A stretch of 64,000 nucleotides of DNA from Gammaproteobacteria bacterium (GCA_021151625.1 JAGKWY010000007.1:1-64000), one strand, 5' to 3'; positions 19,058 through 30,200 are shown, counted from the stretch's first letter. A program made the numbers and translations. Notes: a model not told the origin generated them from the letters alone.

Positions 19058-19927
19058 ATGACCGATTCCCTAAGTAGCTCTACTCAACCCAGCATAGATT
19101 CCGCCCCTGGACCGCGGGTTCTGGTATTCGACTCCGGCGTTGGCGGCCTGAGCGTGGCCCGTGAAATCCAGCAGCGCTTGCCCGGATTAGCGCTGGTTTA
19201 CGCCTCGGATAACGGCTTTTTCCCCTATGGCACCAAGGGCGAAGCCGAGTTGATTACGCGGGTGGACAAGGTTATTAGCGCCCTGCTTGCGCAATACCCG
19301 GTCGATATCCTGGTGATTGCCTGTAATACCGCCAGCACCCTCACCCTGCCTCACTTGCGCAGCAAACTGAGCTTGCCGATTGTCGGCGTGGTGCCTGCCA
19401 TTAAGCCTGCTGCCCGGCAAACCCTGTCGGGGGTAATAGGCCTGCTCGCAACTCCCGCTACAGTCGCACGCCCTTACACCCATGAGCTAATTCGCGAATA
19501 CGCGCCCCAATGTGAAGTAATTTCGCTTGGTAGTAGTGAATTGGTGCAGATTGCAGAACAAAAGCTGCGCGGTGAAACTATCGAGCAAGCAACAATTGCG
19601 CAAATAATCCAGCCATTACTCGCGCACGAAAAATCTACGCAGATGGACAAGCTGGTATTAGCCTGTACTCATTTTCCATTGTTAAAAGAAGAACTTGCTG
19701 CAGAGCTGCCGGCAACCATTCAAATGATTGATTCCGGTGAAGCTATTGCGCGCCGGGTTGAATATCTGCTGCAGGGTAAAGCAGGAGCTCACACTACGCC
19801 CATGGATAATATTGCTGTGTTTACCAAGCAAACGCCGGAAGCTGAGCGACTAGCGCCTGCACTGAAAAACTTTTCCATTCACAAAACAAGCTATTTGGAT
19901 CTCAATAAAATATCAGGCTCTATATAA
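19058..19927 (+). CDS. murI: Glutamate racemase
   Basis: Converts L- to D-glutamate for peptidoglycan, 289 aa. Catalytic residues are visible: DSGVGGLSV near the N terminus, the first catalytic Cys in ACNTAST and the second in ACTHFPLL. The frame extends upstream through a TTG at 18983, but the ATG at 19058 places the DSGVGG motif at the usual distance, with a short serine-rich lead. It is divergent from rmuC. Confidence 0.95.
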   Translation: MTDSLSSSTQPSIDSAPGPRVLVFDSGVGGLSVAREIQQRLPGLALVYASDNGFFPYGTKGEAELITRVDKVISALLAQYPVDILVIACNTASTLTLPHLRSKLSLPIVGVVPAIKPAARQTLSGVIGLLATPATVARPYTHELIREYAPQCEVISLGSSELVQIAEQKLRGETIEQATIAQIIQPLLAHEKSTQMDKLVLACTHFPLLKEELAAELPATIQMIDSGEAIARRVEYLLQGKAGAHTTPMDNIAVFTKQTPEAERLAPALKNFSIHKTSYLDLNKISGSI

Positions 19928-19929
19928 AA

Positions 19930-19960
19930 ATAATGGGTTGCCTCACAAACAACCCATTAT
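19930..19960 (+). terminator. Terminator after murI
   Basis: Eleven-bp stem ATAATGGGTTG/CAACCCATTAT with a 9-nt loop, starting three bases after the murI stop, followed by CTTTAATT. It could also act on the convergent BON gene transcript. Confidence 0.7.
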
Positions 19961-20059
19961 CTTTAATTAACTCTATCCCTTTAATCTCATCTGATATTGA
20001 ATGTTCTACCACACATTATCTATCGACGAGTTCCCTGATTATTTATCTGACCGTTTAGG

Positions 20060-20371
20060 TCACTTCACACGAATATCATTTTTCACTGATTTTACTCCGT
20101 TCACCTCACTGGCAACTCGTTCCGCCTTACTGATATGTGAACGGTTGGCAACAAACCCACTCAGCTGTACAACGCCTTTAAACGTTTCCACCTGAATTTC
20201 CGTTGCTTTTAACTCATCATCTTCAACGAATGCAGCTTTAACCTTGGTAGTAATCACCGCATCATCAAAGTACTCCCCGGTACTTTTTTCTTTGGATGTC
20301 GATGAACACCCCGTAACAGCCAAAATAAAAGCCAGGAAAATTGCCGTAATGGAATAATGAATAGTTTTCAT
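20060..20371 (-). CDS. BON-domain lipoprotein
   Basis: A 103-aa periplasmic lipoprotein with lipobox AVTGC (Cys about residue 22) and one BON domain (about 37-103), showing DAVITTKVKAAF and the conserved VVQLSGFV..... VNGVKSVKNDI pattern. BON proteins such as OsmY/DolP bind phospholipids and stabilise the envelope under stress. A good AAGGAG site precedes the ATG. It follows the OmpA-like and DUF4398 genes on the same strand. Confidence 0.88.
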   Translation of the reverse strand: MKTIHYSITAIFLAFILAVTGCSSTSKEKSTGEYFDDAVITTKVKAAFVEDDELKATEIQVETFKGVVQLSGFVANRSHISKAERVASEVNGVKSVKNDIRVK

Positions 20372-20455
20372 AACAAACTCCTTGGTTCAAGGTTTAATTT
20401 GACATCACACAAACTTACACAAAAGCTAATGATTGCAAATTGATAAATAATTGGT

Positions 20456-21205
20456 TTAGTTGGCGATAACAATTTCCACCCGCCGGTTTAGCTGACGGCC
20501 GGATACGGAATCATTACTGGCAACCGGGGCACTTTCACCCTGTCCAACTGCAGTAATGCGCGCAGAGGAAACTCCCTGTCCAATTAAAAATACTTTCACT
20601 GAGTCCGCGCGGCGTTGGGATAATTCCTGGTTGTAACTATCACTACCAACGCTATCGGTGTGCCCCTCAATTACCAACGAACGCTCGGGTTGCTGGTTAA
20701 GGAAAGCTACCAATTTGGAGAGGTTGGTATGCGCATTAGCTTTCAAATCAGATCGGCCTGTTTCAAACAATACATCGCCAAGAGTAACGATTAACCCGCG
20801 TTCAGTTTGTTTTGCATTTAGCTCAGCAATCTGGCGGCGCAGGGCTTCTGTTTCCTGTGTACGCGCATCCAATTGCGCAGCTGTTGCCTGATTACTCAAA
20901 TCCTTACGTTCATCCTCCAAATAACGCGCTTGTGCCAGCGCAATTGCCGTATCCACTTTGCGCTCAGCCAAATACACGTAATGCTGACTGAGTGCTTTAT
21001 CTTCTTGCGGCTCTTCTGCCAACCTCACTGCTGCTTCAGCTTCTTTAATAGCGACAGGTGCAAGGCTTGCCAGTTTTGAATCGGATTGTAGCTGTGTTAG
21101 TTTGCTACGTACTTGCGCCGCTTCGTCGGGAACTTTGGGGCCGGCACAGGCGGCCAACAACCCGGTAATTGCTAAAACAATTGCCACTGAATTAAAGGAT
21201 TTCAT
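20456..21205 (-). CDS. OmpA-family lipoprotein with N-terminal DUF4398-like region
   Basis: A 249-aa outer-membrane lipoprotein: lipobox LLAAC (Cys20), a helical DUF4398-like part (about 25-120) and an OmpA peptidoglycan-binding domain (about 135-249) with FETGRSDLK, EGHTDSVGSDSYN, LSQRRADSVK and QLNRRVEIVI. The D...LS..RA..V pattern binds diaminopimelate in peptidoglycan. Its start overlaps the stop of the upstream DUF4398 gene by four bases, so the two are coupled. Confidence 0.92.
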   Translation of the reverse strand: MKSFNSVAIVLAITGLLAACAGPKVPDEAAQVRSKLTQLQSDSKLASLAPVAIKEAEAAVRLAEEPQEDKALSQHYVYLAERKVDTAIALAQARYLEDERKDLSNQATAAQLDARTQETEALRRQIAELNAKQTERGLIVTLGDVLFETGRSDLKANAHTNLSKLVAFLNQQPERSLVIEGHTDSVGSDSYNQELSQRRADSVKVFLIGQGVSSARITAVGQGESAPVASNDSVSGRQLNRRVEIVIAN

Positions 21206-21603
21206 AGCGAACCTCCAGAATTACGTTGCAGTTCCTGTTGCAGGGTATTGATATTTTTATCGAGCTGTTCGTTAACCTCTTGCGCTTTAGCCGCTTTGGC
21301 TTTTGCGCTGGCCAACTCAGCATCTACCCGCGCTTGCTCTGCCAATCTTGCTGCGCGAACCATTTCCTTTTCCACTACGGCGATACGCGCCGCCGTTAAT
21401 TTATCGCGCGCCTCCCCCAACTCTGGCGACGCATAATCTGCAACGCGATCTTGCTCAGCATTTGCAATAGCCAGCTCTGCCGCTTGCAATGCTTCATTGG
21501 GTGCCTTGGGTGTAGAGGCACAACCAGCTAACACTGTGCAAATGGCACACACTGTTATCAACGGCATTAGCCCTGCTTTTTCTCGCATAGAAATTTTGTT
21601 CAT
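21202..21603 (-). CDS. DUF4398 lipoprotein
   Basis: A 133-aa lipoprotein from the ATG at 21603, chosen because GAGGAA lies nine bases upstream; the frame extends 14 codons further without a good site. Lipobox LAGCA, then an alanine-rich helical domain (AAELAIANAEQDRVADYASPEL) of the DUF4398 type ending in a coiled coil. It is coupled to the OmpA-like gene and probably forms a periplasmic envelope module with it. Confidence 0.85.
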   Translation of the reverse strand: MNKISMREKAGLMPLITVCAICTVLAGCASTPKAPNEALQAAELAIANAEQDRVADYASPELGEARDKLTAARIAVVEKEMVRAARLAEQARVDAELASAKAKAAKAQEVNEQLDKNINTLQQELQRNSGGSL

Positions 21604-21820
21604 GACAGCATTCCTCGAATTATCATGCTCAGTAAAAATGACCATGACAAATTTGACGAGTTCCTGCAGATTTTTTAACGATGGGAATTACAAGAAATTA
21701 TAAAAAATGCAAATTTCACACAATGAAATGGCAATATTTATTATTGGCAGGACAAATAACTGAATTGCGGTATTTTTTATTAATGTAATTTTTACAACGA
21801 AAATTGCGCGACCCATAAAA

Positions 21821-21850
21821 AAATCCCCACAACCGAAGTTTTGGGGATTT
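21821..21850 (-). terminator. Terminator after the CBS-domain gene
   Basis: Nine-bp stem AAATCCCCA/TGGGGATTT, extendable with one mismatch, followed on the minus strand by TTTTTTATGG. It lies 33 bases beyond the CBS gene stop. Confidence 0.82.
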
Positions 21851-21882
21851 CATCCTAATGATACTATTACAAAAAAATATAA

Positions 21883-22395
21883 CTAACTGACTAAGCGCAA
21901 CTCATGCCCATCGGGTTGCAGGTGACGCAAAATATCCATACTGGTAATAACACCTACAGCAATTTTATGCTCGGTCACCACCACACGGTGAATGTTATTG
22001 CGCACCATTACCGCAGCTACTTCACCTACACTGGCATCCTGCCGCACGGTAATAATTTCTTTTTGCATAATTTGGTGCACGGTGCAGTTTTGTTCAGCAC
22101 GGCCACTCCACTCGCGCAAACTGGTTTCATCCAGGTCAATTTCGCAACTTTCGCGATAATAATTACGCAGCGCTTCGCGCCGGCGACTCTCTTCCATATT
22201 GCTGAATTTGAAAATATCCGACACGGTTACCACACCTACCAATTCGTGGTCTGAGGCAATCACCGGCGCGCCGGAAATTCCGTGTTTGATAAAGAAATCG
22301 GCCAAGCGACGAATAGTCCAGCCTTCATAGGCGCTCAGCAGCGTTTTACTCATAATGGTCTTGGCAGTAGCAGAGTTATTATTGGTTGCAGACAT
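21883..22395 (-). CDS. Tandem CBS-domain protein
   Basis: A 170-aa soluble protein made of two CBS domains (about 10-65 and 105-165), each with the usual strand-helix pattern (GAPVIASDHELVGVVTVSDIF; IHRVVVTEHKIAVGVITSMDIL). Such stand-alone pairs bind adenine nucleotides and regulate partners. The 260 bases upstream of it (22396-22654) hold only the terminator of the MFS gene, so it has its own promoter. Partner unknown. Confidence 0.9.
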   Translation of the reverse strand: MSATNNNSATAKTIMSKTLLSAYEGWTIRRLADFFIKHGISGAPVIASDHELVGVVTVSDIFKFSNMEESRRREALRNYYRESCEIDLDETSLREWSGRAEQNCTVHQIMQKEIITVRQDASVGEVAAVMVRNNIHRVVVTEHKIAVGVITSMDILRHLQPDGHELRLVS

Positions 22396-22587
22396 ATCAG
22401 GTTCCTCATGCAGGTGTTTTCATGCGATCTGTTGATACAGAAATGGGAAACGCCTGATAAGTATTGACCGTTTGTTATGTTTAGCAGTGTATAAATGCGT
22501 TAAATCCGGTCTAACGTTTAGACTTATTTGATATTAAATAATCATTAATAAAACCATTCTAACCATACATAAACCCATCACAATAAA

Positions 22588-22619
22588 AAAACCGCCGGCA
22601 GTTAACTGGCGGCGGTTTT
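22588..22619 (-). terminator. Terminator after the MFS transporter gene
   Basis: Ten-bp stem AAAACCGCCG/CGGCGGTTTT with a 12-nt loop, continuing into TTTTTTATTG on the minus strand, 36 bases beyond the transporter stop. Confidence 0.85.
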
Positions 22620-22654
22620 CCAAAGTACAACAAACAGCTAATGCGAACGAGAAA

Positions 22655-24073
22655 TTACAAGTCGGTAATTGGCTTGTATTTAGGCACCAGCATGCGCATA
22701 ACAAACCAGGCAATCAGATAAGCGGTTGCGCAGATCGCAAACATAATGGTGTAACCCATAGCGGTATTGCCTACTTTTTCAAAGTGGTCGAACAATCCAC
22801 CACCCAATTTATTCAGCAATACACCGCCCATACCACCGGCGAAACCACCAATCCCTACCACTGAACCCACTGCCTTTTTCGGGAACATGTCAGACACAGT
22901 CGTGAAAATATTGGCTGACCAGGCTTGGTGAGCGGATGCACCCACCGCAATCAGCAGGATCGGAATCCACACAGAAATATGACCCAAGGGCTGAGCCAAC
23001 AACACCACTAACGGGAAGAGTGCAATAACAAACATCGCCGTACGACGCGCATTAAACGCATCCATACCTTTTTTGATGAAGTAACTGGGGAAGGCACCGC
23101 CACCGATACTACCGAACATGGTCAGGGTATAGATAAGCGCGATAGGTAAAGCAATTTCGGTTTTTTCCATGCCGTACTGTTTGCCCAAATAAATAGGCAA
23201 CCAAAACAGGAAGAACCACCAGACGCCGTCGGTCATAAATTTACCAAAGGCAAATGCCCAGGTTTGGCGATAACTCAACAAGGAAACCCAGGAGGTTTTT
23301 ACTTCTTCTTCAACGGCTTCACTTTCGGCAACGTCAGAGTTGATGTAAGCGCGCTCGGAAGCACTTAAACGTTTTTGCTCGCTCGGCTTGTCGTACCACA
23401 CCCACCAGAAGGCAATCCAGGCCAAACCGATAATGCCGACAATAATAAATGCCCACTGCCAGCCCCACATCACACCAATTACCGGCACAGTCAAAGGCGC
23501 GAGGATTGCACCTACGTTAGCACCCGAGTTGAAAATACCCGTCGCAAAGGAGCGTTCTTTCTTGGGGAAGTATTCAGCAGTTGCCTTAATGGCGGCCGGG
23601 AAGTTACCCGCTTCACCAAAGGCCAGTACCGCGCGGGCGATCATAAAACCGGCCACTGAATAGGCAGTGATAGCAGCAACACCATTCACTGTGCCACTGG
23701 CCTGGTCGATATCCGCCAACCCAATCCAGCTCAGGAAGGTGTAAAAACCAGCGCCCATTTCATAGGAAAACGCGTGGATTGCTGCACCTATAGACCATAT
23801 GGCAATGGCGATGATATAGCCGTTCTTGGTGCCGAACTTATCGATAAAGCGACCCGCAAAAATCATGGAGATCGCATACACAAAGGTAAACAGGGCTGTG
23901 ATATTGCCGTAGTCGTTGTTATTCCAATGGTAGAGTTGCATCAACTCCGGGGATAGCAGGCTTAATACCTGACGATCGAGATAGTTAACCGTGGTAGCGA
24001 AAAACAACAGACCACAAATAGTCCAACGGTAATTGCCAACGGATTGCTGGCCAAGGGCGGTTTGCTGGTTCAT
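22655..24073 (-). CDS. MFS transporter, hexuronate/anion:cation symporter type
   Basis: Inner-membrane permease of 472 aa with about 12 transmembrane segments. The N-terminal FFATTVNYLDRQVLSLLSPELM and the loop FAGRFIDKFGTKNGY resemble ExuT/GudP-type transporters of the anion:cation symporter family, which import hexuronates and related sugar acids. That would suit an organism degrading pectin (see the pectate lyase at 47819-49543), but the substrate is inferred. No catabolic genes lie next to it. Confidence 0.82.
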   Translation of the reverse strand: MNQQTALGQQSVGNYRWTICGLLFFATTVNYLDRQVLSLLSPELMQLYHWNNNDYGNITALFTFVYAISMIFAGRFIDKFGTKNGYIIAIAIWSIGAAIHAFSYEMGAGFYTFLSWIGLADIDQASGTVNGVAAITAYSVAGFMIARAVLAFGEAGNFPAAIKATAEYFPKKERSFATGIFNSGANVGAILAPLTVPVIGVMWGWQWAFIIVGIIGLAWIAFWWVWYDKPSEQKRLSASERAYINSDVAESEAVEEEVKTSWVSLLSYRQTWAFAFGKFMTDGVWWFFLFWLPIYLGKQYGMEKTEIALPIALIYTLTMFGSIGGGAFPSYFIKKGMDAFNARRTAMFVIALFPLVVLLAQPLGHISVWIPILLIAVGASAHQAWSANIFTTVSDMFPKKAVGSVVGIGGFAGGMGGVLLNKLGGGLFDHFEKVGNTAMGYTIMFAICATAYLIAWFVMRMLVPKYKPITDL

Positions 24074-24500
24074 AAGGTCACATGCTTATAGTTATGGAAT
24101 ACAAAGGGAATCATAGCCGCATTAAGCAAGTTTGCTAAAAAGTCACGCTGGCTAATGAAACACTCACCTGTTTGTATTGACCTTAGGTGCCGGGGGTATC
24201 TGCATGAATTGCGATTACGCATCTGCAGATGAAGTATTTGGTGCTACTTATTATGGGGACGAAAATTAGCATGTTTCCCTTGGCCAAACAAGCCGCAAGG
24301 AGTGTAAAGTCTTTATCCAACAACTACTTATCTGCTGACTTATAACCAAATAACTGCCTCTCCATCAACAGCAGTTCTCCCTCCCTTTGCAAAAGGGAGG
24401 GTTGTGGAGGGATTCAAATAAGCGGGCCGGGATTTAATAATTAGGGAGGGATTCAAATAAAAGGCATAATTGCCCCACTCTAATAGCGCCAGAAAACATC
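24074..24500. other. Intergenic region with hairpin and short direct repeats
   Basis: 427 bases between divergent genes, with no supportable coding frame. Positions 24379-24401 form a perfect 10-bp stem CCCTCCCTTT/AAAGGGAGGG with a 3-nt loop, the kind of pyrimidine-rich palindrome that is often dispersed in gammaproteobacterial genomes. The 16-mer GGAGGGATTCAAATAA occurs twice, at 24406-24421 and 24445-24460. The region should also hold promoters for the transporter (minus) and the nuclease pair (plus), which I could not place. Confidence 0.6.
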
Positions 24501-27218
24501 ATGGTTGATACCTATTTCGATATTACTCCTTACCTGCCTGCCATTAATAACGGCGAATTAATCATCACCGCCAACAACCGTCTGCGTAACCACATGCTGC
24601 GCGCTTACGGCAAACAGCAAGAACAAGGGGTATGGAGCAGCCCGCGAATTTACTCACTGAGCCAGTGGATCGACCTCAACTGGTCGCAATTGCAACGCCG
24701 TGCCTATGCACCGGCAGCACGCCAGATCATTAATAACCTGCAACGTCAGGCGCTGTGGGAAAAAATTATCAGCCAATCGTCCCTGGCTGCCGCCCTCTTG
24801 CAACCTGAGCCGCTAGCCCAGGCTGCAGACAGTGCCTTGCGCAACCTGGAACTGTGGCAATTAACCGAAGAGGATGTTCGCACTGCCGAGCCACAATTAA
24901 ATGTGGCCAGCAATAGTTATTGCTGGCTCACCTGGCTGGGTGAATTCCGCGCAAAGCTTGCATCTCTGGGATTTATTACCCAGGAAAATGCCATCACCAT
25001 TTTGGCAGATACTTTTAAACAATTTGTCATTGCGCAAGAAGCGATTATCCATCTCACCGGTTTTGATGATATTCCCCCGCTCCACCAGGATTTAATTAAT
25101 AGCGCCTGCCAGCAGTTAAACAGCATCAAAGTGGAAAACCAATCCGCACAATTGCTGCGCACTGAAACCAATAGCAGTGAACAGGAAATTCGCAGTGCAG
25201 CGCTGTGGAGCAAACAGCAACTGGAACAAAACCCCGAGGCGATGATTGGCATAATCGTGCCCAACCTCGGCCAATGCCGCGACCAGGTGGAACGCATTTT
25301 TGTGGAAGTGTTTGAGCCGCTGGCGCTGCTACCGGACCAACCCCGCTACACACTGCCCTTTAACTTTTCCGCTGGCACACCGCTGGGGACAACAGCGATT
25401 ATTGCTGCCACTCTGGATTTACTGGAGCTACAAAAAACCAGTTGGGATCTGGAAAGCATTTGTCATCTGTTGCTGTCACCATTTTTTGGTGATGCCGATA
25501 GTGAATTGGTATTGCGCACCCATTTAATTACCGCGTTGCGCAAGCAGGGAAAATTTACAATCAGCCTGAGCGATATCCGTTACTTCTGTAAAAAAATGTC
25601 TGATCAACTGGGCATTGCCGAAAACGATAGCAGTTTGAGCACACGCTTAATTCAACTGGAAAATTATCGCCGCCAAACCTATGGCAACCACAGCGCACAA
25701 TACTGGAGTGATTTTTTCCAAACGCATTTGGATCTGCTCGGCTGGCCGGGCACACGCCGGTTAGATAGCCAGGAGCACCAGCAACTCAGCCAGTGGAATA
25801 GTTTGCTGGAAAATTTTATCCAACTGGACAATACCGGGATTCAATTTTCCTACCTCGCCGCCGTGCAACAATTGCGTACCATTGCCGGAAAAACGCCCTT
25901 CCAGGCACAAACACCGCATTCACCGATTCAAATCCTCGGCGCGTTAGAAGGCGCCGGTTTGCAATTCAGCCACTGCTGGGTGATGGGCTTACACCACCGC
26001 CAGTGGCCGCCAGTGCCTGCACCTAATCCGTTGTTGCCTACGAATTTGCAACGCACCCATAAAATGCCGCACGCCAGTGCAGAACGCGAATTGGAATTTG
26101 CGCGCGCGCTTACAGCGCATTATCGCCAGTGTGCCGCGCAGGTTATTTTTAGTTCGGCCCATAGCGACGAAGACAGCGAACTCAGCCCCAGTGCATTAAT
26201 TCGCAGTTGGCCGCTTACACCAATTCAGCAACTCGTTGTAAATGATACAAGCGCGAGCGCGTATAACTACCAGCAGATAGCCGCACAACAATCGCCGCAA
26301 ACTATTCAGGTTGCGCAGGCCCCGGTATTACAAGTTGAACAAGAACCTGTGCGCGGTGGTGCTAACTTATTTAAAGAACAAGCCGCCTGCCCATTTAATG
26401 CGTTTGCGCGTTTGCGCCTGGGCGCAACCCGAGTTGATGATCCCATCGCCGGTTTCTCACCCATTGAACGCGGAAATTTATTGCACGATGCACTGGCAGT
26501 TATCTGGCGTGAATTAAAAACCCAGGCAAATTTATTAGCACTGGATGATGCCGCGCTCACCAATCTGGTAAATAACACCACGCAAGCCTCTGTTGATGCC
26601 ATCAAACAAAAGCGCGGCACCAATATTGGTGTTGTCTACGCACAGCTTGAACAAGAGCGCTTGCAACAATTGATATTGGAATGGCTCACATTGGAAAAAA
26701 CACGCCCGACGTTTAGCGTGATAGCAATTGAGCAGGAAGTGGAAATTACTTTCGCTGGCTTACCATTGAAGTTGCGTATCGACCGTATCGATCAACTTGA
26801 ACACAGTGGCGAACTAATCCTGATCGATTACAAAACCGGTAGCCCCAGCGTTAAAAGTTGGCAAGGTAACCGTATGGATGAGCCGCAGTTACCGCTCTAT
26901 GCTGTCACCGCCGACAACAAGGTAGCAGCCATCAGCTTTGCACAAATTAATGCCAAGGCAATGAAATGGCTGGGCACCGGCGAATTACACATACAACACG
27001 CAGGTATTGATACTGGAAAAATCAGCTGGCAAGAACAGGTTGATACCTGGACGCAAGATTTACAACAACTCGCCCGAGCGTTTATTCAAGGCGATGCACG
27101 CGTGGATATGAAAAATTCAACCACAGCGCAATATGCTGAAGATTTATTACCACTCAACCGTTTACTGGAACAGGATGCGATAGCAAATTTCCTGCGTACT
27201 AACGGAGGAGCCAACTAA
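24501..27218 (+). CDS. AddB-like inactivated-helicase/PD-(D/E)XK nuclease (probable DNA repair protein)
   Basis: A 905-aa protein of the type annotated as probable DNA repair protein paired with an AddA-like helicase. The N terminus (LIITANNRLRNHMLRAYG, then SPRIYSLSQWIDLNW) lacks a Walker A motif, as in inactivated helicase subunits. The C-terminal RecB-type nuclease (about 760-850) has LRIDRIDQL, LILIDYKTG and QLPLYA, giving the Asp, Asp-x-Lys and Gln/Tyr active-site residues. FKEQAACPFNAFARLRLG resembles the Fe-S-cysteine region of AddB with only one Cys. Its stop overlaps the start of the helicase gene by one base. Confidence 0.85.
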   Translation: MVDTYFDITPYLPAINNGELIITANNRLRNHMLRAYGKQQEQGVWSSPRIYSLSQWIDLNWSQLQRRAYAPAARQIINNLQRQALWEKIISQSSLAAALLQPEPLAQAADSALRNLELWQLTEEDVRTAEPQLNVASNSYCWLTWLGEFRAKLASLGFITQENAITILADTFKQFVIAQEAIIHLTGFDDIPPLHQDLINSACQQLNSIKVENQSAQLLRTETNSSEQEIRSAALWSKQQLEQNPEAMIGIIVPNLGQCRDQVERIFVEVFEPLALLPDQPRYTLPFNFSAGTPLGTTAIIAATLDLLELQKTSWDLESICHLLLSPFFGDADSELVLRTHLITALRKQGKFTISLSDIRYFCKKMSDQLGIAENDSSLSTRLIQLENYRRQTYGNHSAQYWSDFFQTHLDLLGWPGTRRLDSQEHQQLSQWNSLLENFIQLDNTGIQFSYLAAVQQLRTIAGKTPFQAQTPHSPIQILGALEGAGLQFSHCWVMGLHHRQWPPVPAPNPLLPTNLQRTHKMPHASAERELEFARALTAHYRQCAAQVIFSSAHSDEDSELSPSALIRSWPLTPIQQLVVNDTSASAYNYQQIAAQQSPQTIQVAQAPVLQVEQEPVRGGANLFKEQAACPFNAFARLRLGATRVDDPIAGFSPIERGNLLHDALAVIWRELKTQANLLALDDAALTNLVNNTTQASVDAIKQKRGTNIGVVYAQLEQERLQQLILEWLTLEKTRPTFSVIAIEQEVEITFAGLPLKLRIDRIDQLEHSGELILIDYKTGSPSVKSWQGNRMDEPQLPLYAVTADNKVAAISFAQINAKAMKWLGTGELHIQHAGIDTGKISWQEQVDTWTQDLQQLARAFIQGDARVDMKNSTTAQYAEDLLPLNRLLEQDAIANFLRTNGGAN

Positions 27219-30200
27219 TGTCGCAATCGAGTTTTGATTTTGAATCCCCCACCGATAATTCGCCGGCCGCAACAGGCAATCAATTCACGGACAGTCAATC
27301 CGCAAGCAGTCAACTAGCAAGCAGTCAACCAATAGACCAACAGGTTCGTTTTGATGCATTAAACCCGCACAAATCCTTTGCGGTATCTGCGCCCGCCGGT
27401 TCTGGTAAAACCGGATTGCTAACCCAGCGTGTGCTCACCTTGCTCGCCTGGTGCGAACAGCCGGAAGAAATTCTCGCGATTACCTTTACGCGCAAAGCCG
27501 CCGGCGAAATGCAGGACCGGATTATCCACGCCCTTTGGCAAGCGGCGGAGAATCCTCAACCGCAAGATCCCCATGCCCTTCGCACATGGCAACTCGCGCA
27601 AAAGGTACTGGAGCGCGACCGGGAATTGCAATGGAATTTATTGCAAAGCCCGCAGCGCTTGCGTGTGCAAACTATCGATAGCCTGTGCCGTTCCATCACC
27701 AAACAATTGCCACTCGCCAGCGGTATAGGTGCGCAACCGGATACGCTGGAAGATGCCAACCAAGCCTATCGTTTAGCCGTGCGCGAATTGTTTAAATTGC
27801 TCGAGCAGGATTCGCCCTTCCGCGACGACTTAACTCGCCTGCTGCGCCATATGGATAACAACCTGAATGCGGTAGAAAATCTATTAACCAGCCTGCTCGC
27901 CAAACGCGAACAATGGTTAAGCGTGCTCTTGCAAGCTCGCCATGAAGATGCGCGCCGCTATCTGGAAAATGTATTGCAATTGGTGATTCGCGAACATCTG
28001 GAGCTGGTTGAAGAAGCGCTGTTATTACACAGCAGCGAAATTTGCAGCATTGCCGATGCAGCAGCAACCAACTTGCAGCAAGAAGGCGAGCGTAAAAACC
28101 GTATCCACGAATTGCTGGGCATTAGCGGGTTACCACCTGCAGAACCAACGGTTATTCCGGTGTGGCTTGCCCTTGCCGATTTATTGCTAACCAACAGCGG
28201 CACTTATCGCGCACGCCTGACCAAGGCGGAAGGTTTTCCCGCCGGTAAAGAAAATGCTGAATTAAAAACTCGCTTCAGTGATTTAACTGCAGCAATTACC
28301 GATACCTCACCCGAGGCCGAACAATTGCTCAACGAAGTGCGTGCACTGCCCGCACCACATTACGCTGAACATCAATGGCAATTGCTGGATAGCCTCACCA
28401 GCATTCTGCCCATTTTAGCCGCGCAACTTACCCTGGTATTTAAGCAGCTCAGTGCAACGGACTACACCGCCATCAGCCAGGCCGCACTCATTGCGCTGGG
28501 CGATGAAGATTCCCCGAGTGATCTGGCCCTGCAACTGGATTATCGCATTCGCCATATTCTGGTGGATGAATTCCAGGATACCGCCAGTCCGCAGTTGGAA
28601 CTGCTGAAAAAATTAACCAGCGGCTGGCAAGCTGACGACGGCCGCACTTTATTTATTGTGGGCGACGGCATGCAAAGCTGTTATGGCTTTCGCAATGCCA
28701 ACGTCGGTTTGTTTCTGGATGCGCGCCAACAAGGCATTGGCTCAGTCGCGCTGGACGCATTGGATTTGCGCGTAAACTTTCGCTCGCAAGCTGGTGTCGT
28801 TAATTGGGTAAATGAGGTATTTAAAAATGCATTTCCCGCACAGGATGATATCAGTCGCGGCGCGGTAAGCTATTCCCCTTCTGTTGCCTTCAAACCGGAA
28901 TTGGATCGCGCACAACACGGCAATGCGGTGCAATTTCATATCAGCCGTTATGAATCCCAGGATCAGTCCGCAGAAAAAAATGGCGATGACGAGGATGAAA
29001 GCTTTTCCCGCTATTCCAACCCAAGGCAAGATGCGCAATGGCAGGAAGCAGAAAAAGTTGTCGAGTTAGTACAAGAAGCACGCAATAAAAATCCGGATGG
29101 CAGCATCGCTATACTGGTGCGTACACGCAATCACCTTCAAAAAATATTGCCCGCATTAAATGCAGCCGGGTTAAGTTATCAGGCCACCGAAATTGATCGT
29201 CTCGCCAGTCGCATGGCAATTATGGATTTACTGTCACTTACGCGCGCGCTGTTAAACCCGGCAGATCGCATTGCCTGGCTGGCAATTTTGCGCGCGCCCT
29301 GGTGTGGGCTGGACAATCATGATTTGCATCGTATTACCATCGCACAGCTTAACGAATTAAATCCGCGCACCAGTGAAACTGCGTTCGGGGTTATCTGGCC
29401 GCAACTACAACATTACGCCAGTATTTCCGGTATTAGCCATGCCGGCCAACAAATACTCGCGCGTATTGTTCCGTTATTGCAACAAACCCTGGCAGAGCGC
29501 TACCGCAAACCCTTGCGACAATGGATTGAAGGCCTCTGGTTAGCCTTAGGTGGGCCGGCAACCTTATTGGATGAAAATGATCGCGATAATATCCAGAGTT
29601 TTTTTGCACTGCTGGACAAACACCAACAAGGTGGCAGCATTCGCGATTGGCAAGCTTTCCATCAAGCCATTGAACGTTTATTTGCCGCCCCGCAAGCAAA
29701 CGCCGACGCGCGCTTGCAGGTGATGACCATCCATAAATCCAAAGGCCTGGAATTCGATACGGTAATTATTCCTGGCCTGGATCGCAGCGCCCGCAAAGAC
29801 GACAAGCAATTATTGTTGTGGCAGGAACGTATTAACCATCACGGGGAAAAACAATTATTACTTGGTTCGCTCGCACCTACCGGTAAAGATGAAGACAGCC
29901 TTTACACCTTTATGCGCCGCGAACAGGAAAAACAACAAGCCTTTGAATCCACGCGCTTGTTATATGTAGGCTGTACCCGTGCAATTAAACAATTGCATTT
30001 AATTGCCTGCATCAATAGCAAAGAGGAAGAACTGCAGGCACCAGCGAAAAACTCATTGCTGCATAGCATTTGGCCACTCGTTAAAGAGCAGGCCAACACT
30101 ATTGCAGGTAGCAATACATCCGTATCAACCGTAGAACGGGATTCAATCATCACCGATCAACCCGGATTACAACATCTTTTACGCTTACCTCCGCAATGGC

